This document shows, one piece after another, positions 58,495 through 64,000 of a stretch of DNA of 64,000 bases; the stretch's first letter is position 1; the number at the start of each line of letters is the position of its first letter. A model generated the notes under the pieces. It did no database searches. It was not told the DNA's origin and saw only the letters and a program-made list of their open reading frames with translations. The position numbers and the translations under genes are program-made. The stretch covers positions 3,038,001 through 3,102,000 of the forward strand of contig NZ_CP035494.1 of the NCBI RefSeq assembly GCF_004135285.1, given 5' to 3'. Source of the DNA: Microbacterium protaetiae. GTDB lineage: Bacteria > Actinomycetota > Actinomycetes > Actinomycetales > Microbacteriaceae.

Positions 58495-59046
58495 CTACTG
58501 GTAGTCCGAGCGCCAGCGCACCAGGGGTCGGGCGCTCCACCGCGCCGTGGCGCTGGTGGCGACGACCTCGCCGATCACCAGAAGGTGGGTGGCGGCCGTG
58601 TGCACGGCCGCGACGTGCAGGTCGAACCACACGATGGCCCCGTCGACCAGTGCGGGCCCGCCCGGCTCGCGGCGACGGTGCGGCACCTGGTCGAGAAGTC
58701 CCACCAGGGGTGCGCCGGGCTCGCCGAGTCGGTCCGCGATAGCGCGCTGATCGTGGGCGAGCACGCTCAGCGCGAACCGTCCCGACGCGACCACCGCCTC
58801 GGCGATGCGTGACAGCGAGAACAGGCTCACGAGCATGGTGGGCGGGTCGTACGACACCGACAGGAAGTCGGTGACCGTCACCGCGACATCCCACCGTCCT
58901 TGCACGGCCGAGACGACCGCGACGCTCTTGGCGGCGAGCGTCGCCAGCTGCTTGTAGGCATCTTCGTCGGCCCGCGTCGGGCGCTCGGCGAGGATGTGGG
59001 CCGGCGCGGCCTCGTCATCCATCGGCTCAGCTGCGAAGTCGGTCAT
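58495..59046 (-). CDS. Flavin reductase family protein
   Basis: A 183-residue split-barrel FMN-binding protein. SVAVVSAVQGRWDVAVTVTD near residue 42, SVSYDPPTMLVSLFSLSRIA near 63-83 and ALSVLAHDQRAIADRLG near 93 follow the flavin reductase pattern. Such proteins reduce flavin with NAD(P)H, often for a partner monooxygenase; none is adjacent. GGAAGGGA precedes the ATG. It could equally be a flavin-binding storage or redox protein. Confidence 0.85.
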   Translation of the reverse strand: MTDFAAEPMDDEAAPAHILAERPTRADEDAYKQLATLAAKSVAVVSAVQGRWDVAVTVTDFLSVSYDPPTMLVSLFSLSRIAEAVVASGRFALSVLAHDQRAIADRLGEPGAPLVGLLDQVPHRRREPGGPALVDGAIVWFDLHVAAVHTAATHLLVIGEVVATSATARWSARPLVRWRSDYQ

Positions 59047-59135
59047 GTGGTCCCTTCCAGAGCGGATGCCGCCACCAGGCTATGCCCGCCGGTGCCCGGC
59101 TTGCCGCCGATGCGACACAGGGTGAGGATGGGACC

Positions 59136-59948
59136 ATGCCCTCCACCGACACGGTCGCCGTCGCGGTCGCGCAGTTCGCCCCGACCGGTGACGCCGCCGC
59201 GAATCTGCGGGAGATCGAGCGCCTGGCCGTGGTCGCTGTGAACCGCGGCGCGCGGGTGGTGGTCTTCCCGGAGTACTCCAGTGCCTTCGTCGAGCCGTTC
59301 GACGAGTCGCTGGCCGCGCTCGCACAGGATCTGCACGGACCTTTCACCGCGGCGCTGACGCAGCTGGCCGCACGCCTTGACCTGCACCTGGTGGCAGGGC
59401 TGCTCGAACGCGGTGCCGACGGCCGAAAGGTGCGCAACACCGTGGCAGCTGTCGGGGCAGCGGGGGTGGTGGCCAGCTACCGCAAGCTGCATCTGTACGA
59501 CGCGTTCGGGCAGCGAGAATCCGACTGGGTTGAAGCCGGCGGAATCTGTGACCCTGAGACCTTCACGGTCTCGGGAGTGCGATTCGGGCTGCAGACCTGC
59601 TACGACCTGCGCTTTCCTGAGGTCACACGACGAATCGTCGATGCCGGCGCCGACGCCGTGCTGGTGCCGGCCGAGTGGGTGCGTGGCCCGCTCAAAGAGC
59701 ACCACTGGCGTACTCTGCTGCAGGCACGCGCCATCGAGAATACGGTGTATGTCGCCGGTGCTGATCATCCGCCGCCGCTGGGCGTCGGCAATTCGGCCGT
59801 CGTCGACCCGCAGGGGCTGGTGACAGCCGCAGTGGGGACGACCACGGATGTCGCCGTTGCCCACCTGGATCCGGCTGTACTGCAGGCGGTGCGCCGAACC
59901 AATCCGGTGCTGCGCCAGAGGCGGTTCGAGGTCGTTCCGCGCGCGTGA
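59136..59948 (+). CDS. Carbon-nitrogen hydrolase (nitrilase superfamily)
   Basis: A 270-residue amidase-type enzyme. The catalytic Glu is in VVFPEYSSAF near residue 45, Lys in YRKLHLYDAF near 113 and Cys in LQTCYDLRFPEV near 149, so the Glu-Lys-Cys triad is complete. The pattern resembles deaminated glutathione amidase or omega-amidase. ATG 59136 is chosen; an extension to 59082 adds a stretch with no family look. GAGGAT lies six bases before the ATG. It converges with the aminotransferase gene. Confidence 0.88.
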   Translation: MPSTDTVAVAVAQFAPTGDAAANLREIERLAVVAVNRGARVVVFPEYSSAFVEPFDESLAALAQDLHGPFTAALTQLAARLDLHLVAGLLERGADGRKVRNTVAAVGAAGVVASYRKLHLYDAFGQRESDWVEAGGICDPETFTVSGVRFGLQTCYDLRFPEVTRRIVDAGADAVLVPAEWVRGPLKEHHWRTLLQARAIENTVYVAGADHPPPLGVGNSAVVDPQGLVTAAVGTTTDVAVAHLDPAVLQAVRRTNPVLRQRRFEVVPRA

Positions 59949-59951
59949 GGC

Positions 59952-61151
59952 TCACACCGCGGTGCGCAGGCGCCCGGCGGCCTCCTCGATGACCTCGACC
60001 CGCTTGCATGCGGCGAAGCGCACGAGCGTGGCGTAGTCGGCGCGATGCTCGGTGGTGACGAAAGCGGTCAGCGGAATGGCCACGACACCGGCCCGCCGTG
60101 GCAGTTCGCGGCAGAACTCACCCGCGTCGTGCGCACCCAGCGGCGCGGCATCCGCCACCGTGAAATACGACCCCTGCGGTTGTGAGACGGCGAAGCCCGC
60201 CGCTGCCAGACCCTCGCCGAGGAGGTCCCGCTTCTCGCGCAGAGCCGAGGCGATGCCGGTGAAGAAGGCGCCGGGCAGACCCAGTCCGGCGGCGATCGCG
60301 GGTTGAAATGGCGCGCCGTTGACGTAGGTGAGGAACTGCTTGACCGCCAGCACCGCATCCACCAGTTCAGCCGGTCCCGAGATCCACCCGATCTTCCATC
60401 CCGTGACCGAGAACGTCTTACCCCCCGACGAGATCGACAAGGTGCGCTCGGCGGCGCCCGGCAGCGTGGCGATCGGCACGTGCGCAGCATCGAAGGCCAA
60501 ATGCTCGTAGACCTCGTCGGTGACGATGATCGCGTCATGACGATCTGCGAGGCGGACGATCTCGTCGCGCACGTGGGCGCTGAACACGGTGCCGGTGGGG
60601 TTGTGCGGGTCGTTCACGAGGATGACTCGGGTGCGATCTGAGACCGCGGCCCGCAACGCGTCGAGATCGGGGGAGAAGTCGGGCCAGCGCAGGGGGACGG
60701 TCACCAGCCGGGCCCCGGCCAGGGCCACGCACGCAGCATACGAGTCGTAATAGGGCTCGAAGACGACCACCTCGTCGTCGCTGCCGTCCACGAGCGCGAG
60801 CAGCGCCGCGGCAATCGCCTCGGTCGCACCGGCGGTGACCACCACATCGCGGTCGGGATCCAGGTGCAGGCCGTAGAAGCGCTGCTGGTGCTCTGCTATC
60901 GCCTCGCGCAATTGCGGGATGCCGCGCCCCGGCGGATACTGGTTCGCGCCATTCGCGATGGCGTCTCGGGCGGTGTCGAGCACGACGCGGGGCCCGTCTT
61001 CGTCGGGGAATCCCTGACCGAGGTTGATGGCCCCGGTCTGTACTGCCAGCGCTGTCATCTCGGCAAAGATCGTCGGGGCACTGCGGCCATCGGTGCCGAG
61101 CAGTCCCGCGCCGGCCGCAACGCGGCGCCACGCGCCCGCTATCTCTCGCAC
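59952..61151 (-). CDS. Class I/II pyridoxal-phosphate aminotransferase
   Basis: A 399-residue fold-type I aminotransferase. NLGQGFPDEDGP near residue 44, VNDPHNPTGTVF near 165, TDEVYEHLAFD near 200 and the PLP lysine in SSGGKTFSVTGWKIGW near 233 are all in place. It resembles kynurenine/methionine aminotransferases and also the mycobacterial DapC-annotated enzyme, so the substrate is open. GTG 61151 is preferred to GTG 61160, because TAGCGT (61159-61164, minus) overlaps the latter and ends seven bases before the former. It is divergent from the HtrA protease. Confidence 0.85.
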   Translation of the reverse strand: MREIAGAWRRVAAGAGLLGTDGRSAPTIFAEMTALAVQTGAINLGQGFPDEDGPRVVLDTARDAIANGANQYPPGRGIPQLREAIAEHQQRFYGLHLDPDRDVVVTAGATEAIAAALLALVDGSDDEVVVFEPYYDSYAACVALAGARLVTVPLRWPDFSPDLDALRAAVSDRTRVILVNDPHNPTGTVFSAHVRDEIVRLADRHDAIIVTDEVYEHLAFDAAHVPIATLPGAAERTLSISSGGKTFSVTGWKIGWISGPAELVDAVLAVKQFLTYVNGAPFQPAIAAGLGLPGAFFTGIASALREKRDLLGEGLAAAGFAVSQPQGSYFTVADAAPLGAHDAGEFCRELPRRAGVVAIPLTAFVTTEHRADYATLVRFAACKRVEVIEEAAGRLRTAV

Positions 61152-61158
61152 AGGACAC

Positions 61159-61176
61159 ACGCTACCCGCATAGAGT
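61159..61176. promoter_or_regulatory. Back-to-back -10 boxes of the aminotransferase and htrA genes
   Basis: TAGCGT on the minus strand (61159-61164) and TAGAGT on the plus strand (61171-61176) lie six bases apart, so the two divergent promoters overlap and probably compete. The plus transcript would have a leader of about 70 bases with AAGGAG before the htrA ATG; the minus one would be leaderless. No clear -35 boxes are visible. Confidence 0.4.
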
Positions 61177-61250
61177 CATCGGGGCGCCGCCATACCGAAC
61201 ACACAGAAACGGGCGTCATGCTGGCACCTGTCAGCAAGAAGGAGCACCCC

Positions 61251-62792
61251 ATGAGTGAGAACCAGGACATCCGTCCCGAGGAGAACTCCGCATCGTCGAT
61301 CCCGCCGGTGCCGCCGTTGCCGTCGACGGCCGCATCGTCTGCAGCGCCGGGTGCGGCATCCTCCGTGCCACCAGCCACCCCGGCTGCCGCGCCGAGCACC
61401 CCGGCTGGCGCACCGAGCACCCCGGCTGCCGCGCCGACCGGTGGCGTTCGTCCGCAGGCAGCGCCTGCCTTCCCGTCGCACCCGGCGCCGGCCGACACGA
61501 GCTCGCCGACTCTGCCCTACCCCGGTCAGGGCTTCGGCATTCCGCTGACCGCGCAGTCGGGCGTGACCCCGCCTGCCCCCGAGAAGAAGAAGTCGGGCGC
61601 GGGCAAGGTGGTCGGCCTTCTGGTCGCGGCCGCGCTGGTCGGGGGCGCGGCAGGCGTGGGCACCTCGTGGGCTGCTCCCAACCTCTGGGGACCCACGGGC
61701 GCCTCGTCGACGGCGGCGGGTCCCCAGGTCGTGACGGTGAACAACACCGACAGCGTCAATGCCACAGCGGCCATCGCCACCAAGGTCGTGCCCAGCGTCG
61801 TGACCATCAACGTCACGGCCGGGCAGAGCGGCGGCACCGGGTCAGGTGTCGTGCTGAGCAAAGACGGTTACGTGTTGACGAACACGCACGTGGTCACGCT
61901 CGACGGTGAGAGCGGCAGCGCGACGATCTCGGTCACCACCTCGGACGGCCACATCTACCAGGCCAAGATCGTCGGCACCGACCCGGTCTACGACCTTGCC
62001 GTCATCAAGCTGGAAGGCGCCACCGATCTCACCCCGATCACCTGGGGTGACTCCTCGAACCTGAATGTCGGCGACCAGACGGTGGCCATCGGCGCCCCGC
62101 TGGGGCTGTCGAACACCGTGACCACCGGCATCGTGAGTGCACTGAACCGATCAATCGAGATCGCGTCGTCTGCCGCCCCCGACAGCGGCCAGAGTGATGG
62201 TGACAACGACGGCGAGCAGGGCGACAACCCCTTCTTCTTCGATTTCGGCCAGGGGCAGGGTCAGTCGCAGCAGACCACCGACACCATCAAGATCGCGGTG
62301 ATCCAGACCGATGCACCGATCAACCCCGGCAACTCGGGGGGCGCACTGGTCAACAACAAGGGCGAGCTGGTCGGCATCAACGTCGCCATCGCATCGGCCG
62401 GCAGCACATCGACATCGGAACAGAGCGGGTCGATCGGGGTCGGCTTCTCGATCCCCTCCGACATCGCCCACCGGGTGGCCAACGATCTGATGAAGGACGG
62501 CAAGACAACGCATGGTCTGCTGGGGGCGAGTGTGCGTGATGCGTCCAGCGTCGAGGGCTCGACGATCACCGGCGCCTACATCGTCGACGTGACCGATGGC
62601 GGCGGCGCCGCGGCGGCCGGACTGCGCGCCGGCGACATCGTGACGAAGTTCAACGACGTGCCCGTCACCGGGGCCGTCGACCTCACCGCGCAGGTGCGGG
62701 CGCTGGCCACCGGCAGCAAGGCCGATGTCACCTTCGTGCGCGACGGACAGACCAAGACCACCGAGGTCACCCTGGGCACGCTCGCCGAGTGA
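61251..62792 (+). CDS. HtrA/DegP-like membrane-anchored serine protease with PDZ domain
   Basis: A 513-residue protease. The first 105 residues are cytoplasmic and Pro/Ala/Ser-rich, with repeats such as PAAAPSTPAGAPSTPA. One membrane helix follows (about 113-135). The trypsin-like domain has the triad His in LTNTHVVT near 211, Asp in VYDLAVIKL near 247 and Ser in NPGNSGGAL near 360, with an acidic insert around DNDGEQGDN. A PDZ domain occupies about 415-505. It handles misfolded exported proteins. ATG 61251 follows AAGAAGGAGC; in-frame sequence upstream to 60864 is antisense to the aminotransferase and is rejected. A hairpin follows. Confidence 0.93.
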   Translation: MSENQDIRPEENSASSIPPVPPLPSTAASSAAPGAASSVPPATPAAAPSTPAGAPSTPAAAPTGGVRPQAAPAFPSHPAPADTSSPTLPYPGQGFGIPLTAQSGVTPPAPEKKKSGAGKVVGLLVAAALVGGAAGVGTSWAAPNLWGPTGASSTAAGPQVVTVNNTDSVNATAAIATKVVPSVVTINVTAGQSGGTGSGVVLSKDGYVLTNTHVVTLDGESGSATISVTTSDGHIYQAKIVGTDPVYDLAVIKLEGATDLTPITWGDSSNLNVGDQTVAIGAPLGLSNTVTTGIVSALNRSIEIASSAAPDSGQSDGDNDGEQGDNPFFFDFGQGQGQSQQTTDTIKIAVIQTDAPINPGNSGGALVNNKGELVGINVAIASAGSTSTSEQSGSIGVGFSIPSDIAHRVANDLMKDGKTTHGLLGASVRDASSVEGSTITGAYIVDVTDGGGAAAAGLRAGDIVTKFNDVPVTGAVDLTAQVRALATGSKADVTFVRDGQTKTTEVTLGTLAE

Positions 62793-62799
62793 TCGCTCA

Positions 62800-62847
62800 G
62801 AGAAGGCACGCCACCTCGCGATAGGCTCGCGGGGTGGCGTCCTTCTC
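62800..62847 (+). terminator. Hairpin after htrA that contains the next gene's start codon and -10 box
   Basis: Bases 62800-62821 (GAGAAGGcACGCCACC...) pair with 62826-62847 (...GGTGGCGTCCTTCTC) over about 21 bp with one bulge and one G-U pair. It starts 8 bases after the htrA stop and looks like its terminator. The next gene's TAGGCT overlaps the loop and its GTG start lies in the right arm. Confidence 0.75.
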
Positions 62848-64000
62848 GTTCGGCGCGGGAAACGCGGCCAAGCTTCTGCGGATACCCCTGTATGCGGCCG
62901 GCCGTCTCGCGACCGTGTTCATTCCGCGATCCGCCGATGAATGGGTGTTCGGGTGCGGCGCCGGTATCGGCGACGGCGCCCTGGCACTGTGGAACGAGGC
63001 CGCGGCGCAGCATCCCTCAGTCTGGCTCGTCGGATCCGAGCGCGAAGAACGCGACGCCGCCGCCCGGGGGATCCGCACCGTTCGCCGACACTCGGTGCGC
63101 GGATTCTGGCGTACCGCGCGGGCGCGTGTCGCGGTGGTCACGCACGGGTTCGGCGACGTGAACCGCTATGCGATAGCCGGGGCCTTCATCGTGCAGCTGT
63201 GGCACGGGATTCCCCTCAAGCGAATCGGACTGGACTCACCCGAGACGGTGCAACTACCCGCGGTGGTGCGGCGCCTGCCGGCCGCCGCCGTGCTACGGGC
63301 CCTGCTGCGTCTGCTGTATCGGCGCACGACGCGGCAGATCGATCTCATCCCGGCCGCGTCGCACATCGTGCGCGGGCGGCTCGAATCGGCGTTCTCGCTT
63401 TCCGACGCCCACGTGCCGGTGACCGGGGAACCGCGGGTGGACGTATTGTCGCGGGGGGATGCCGCGGGTCGGCGCAGCGCGGCGCGGGCACTGATCGCCC
63501 AGGCGGTGGGTGAGATCGGTGATCGCCCCCTCGTGCTGTACGCGCCCACCTGGCGCGACGGCGCCGCCGATGCGGCGATCCCCGATCCGGCCGCGTGGGA
63601 GCAGATCATTGCGATGCTCGAGAAGCATGACGCGGTGTTACTCGTGCGCTCGCATCCCCTCGGGGTCGGCCGGTACGTGCCGCCGCAGCCCACGCAGTGC
63701 GTGCGGATGCTGGGCAGCGACCTTGTCGCCGACGTCGCACCTCTGCTGCCGGGCATGGACGTGATGATCACCGATTATTCATCGCTCGTGTTCGACGCGG
63801 CACTGGTCCCGCTTCCCGCTGTCTTTTTCGCGCCCGATCTCGATGACTATCTCGCCCGACGCGGTATGTACGGGACCTACGCCGATGTGGCCGGCCCGGA
63901 CTGGGCCCAAGACTGGGCGGCAGCGGTCGCGCAGATCGACGCCGTGCTCGGCGACGAGCGGGTGCGTGCCGAACGCATCGCTCGGGCGCGTGCGCTCGGC
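62834..64000 (+). CDS. CDP-glycerol glycerophosphotransferase family protein (partial, runs off right edge)
   Basis: The first 389 codons of a TagB/TagF-type enzyme; no stop occurs before the window ends. VQLWHGIPLKRIGLD near residue 122, the APTWRDG block near 237, LLVRSHPLG near 275 and the MDVMITDYSSLVFDAAL block near 310 are the family motifs. These enzymes transfer glycerol- or ribitol-phosphate from the CDP form to a lipid-linked chain for teichoic acid-like wall polymers. The GTG follows TAGGCT (62822-62827) by six bases, so it is leaderless. The cytidylyltransferase at 35.3 kb could supply the donor. Confidence 0.9.
   Translation, partial: MASFSFGAGNAAKLLRIPLYAAGRLATVFIPRSADEWVFGCGAGIGDGALALWNEAAAQHPSVWLVGSEREERDAAARGIRTVRRHSVRGFWRTARARVAVVTHGFGDVNRYAIAGAFIVQLWHGIPLKRIGLDSPETVQLPAVVRRLPAAAVLRALLRLLYRRTTRQIDLIPAASHIVRGRLESAFSLSDAHVPVTGEPRVDVLSRGDAAGRRSAARALIAQAVGEIGDRPLVLYAPTWRDGAADAAIPDPAAWEQIIAMLEKHDAVLLVRSHPLGVGRYVPPQPTQCVRMLGSDLVADVAPLLPGMDVMITDYSSLVFDAALVPLPAVFFAPDLDDYLARRGMYGTYADVAGPDWAQDWAAAVAQIDAVLGDERVRAERIARARALG

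Noticed and set aside
60864..61250. Long N-terminal extension of the HtrA protease
   Set aside because: It is antisense to the aminotransferase and is followed by a clear ribosome site and ATG at 61251.
1..64000. Prophage, insertion sequence, integrase or attachment site
   Set aside because: I found no transposase, integrase or phage gene; the only tRNA has no direct repeat of its 3' end nearby that I could see.

Overview
The window is 64 kb of very GC-rich chromosome, almost fully coding, with GTG/ATG starts, frequent four-base ATGA/GTGA gene overlaps and TANNNT -10 boxes. The protein set and several gene orders point to a high-GC Gram-positive of the Microbacteriaceae type, most likely Microbacterium or a close relative. 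Several blocks keep, as far as I remember it, the gene order known from mycobacteria: ferredoxin with a DapC-type aminotransferase; divergent dapD/dapE; methyltransferase-tatB-mrp-MgtE_N/CBS; DEAD helicase, ferritin-fold protein and DUF3107; adnA-adnB; and nudC-uvrD2, cyclodehydratase-like protein, metalloprotease, PDZ/Lon protease, UPF0182. I infer vertical core chromosome rather than an acquired island. Species assignment is inference.

Layout. 1-730: two tandem PH-domain membrane proteins, the first cut by the window edge. 994-6777: a peptide-type ABC importer operon (two permeases, a fused double ATPase, a lipoprotein binding protein), ended by a strong hairpin shared with a convergent gene for a 55-residue exported two-cysteine peptide. 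7.3-10.5 kb: typA behind a hairpin leader, an unusual three-hairpin palindrome, and the azlCD amino-acid exporter. 10.5-11.06 kb: an array of palindromic repeats. 11-15 kb: ferredoxin, dapC, citrate synthase and dimethylargininase. 15-19.4 kb: a fused heterodimer-type ABC exporter with its MarR regulator. 19.4-21.5 kb: a repeat-rich island with two more palindrome arrays, a PD-(D/E)XK (DUF559-like) protein, a segmental duplication and a 16-bp minisatellite.

21.5-30 kb: dapD/dapE, a PIG-V-like mannosyltransferase, DUF3117, O-methyltransferase, tatB and an MgtE_N/CBS-DUF1003-mrp operon. 30-40.7 kb: stress protein, hydrolase, a divergent pair of citrate-synthase paralogues (one fused to a helix-turn-helix and each missing a different catalytic residue), peptidase, cytidylyltransferase, EEP phosphatase, PHP phosphoesterase, DEAD helicase, MiaE-like protein and DUF3107. 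40.9-57.6 kb: DNA-end processing and repair (adnAB, uvrD2), nudC, an APH-like kinase, a TOMM cyclodehydratase-like protein, membrane proteases and UPF0182. 57.7-64 kb: the initiator tRNA-fMet, YceI, flavin reductase, amidase, aminotransferase, an HtrA protease and the start of a CDP-glycerol glycerophosphotransferase.

Genes that work together: dapC, dapD and dapE all serve the succinylase branch of diaminopimelate/lysine synthesis. The cytidylyltransferase at 35.3 kb and the glycerophosphotransferase at the right edge suggest teichoic-acid-type wall polymers. AdnAB and UvrD2 handle DNA breaks. About a third of the genes have a TANNNT box 6-7 bases before the start codon and no Shine-Dalgarno sequence, so leaderless mRNAs are probably common. 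The least explained material is the family of GTGTCACAGAA/TTCTGTGACAC palindromes at 10.5, 19.4 and 20.9 kb and the degenerate citrate-synthase pair at 31.4-33.8 kb.
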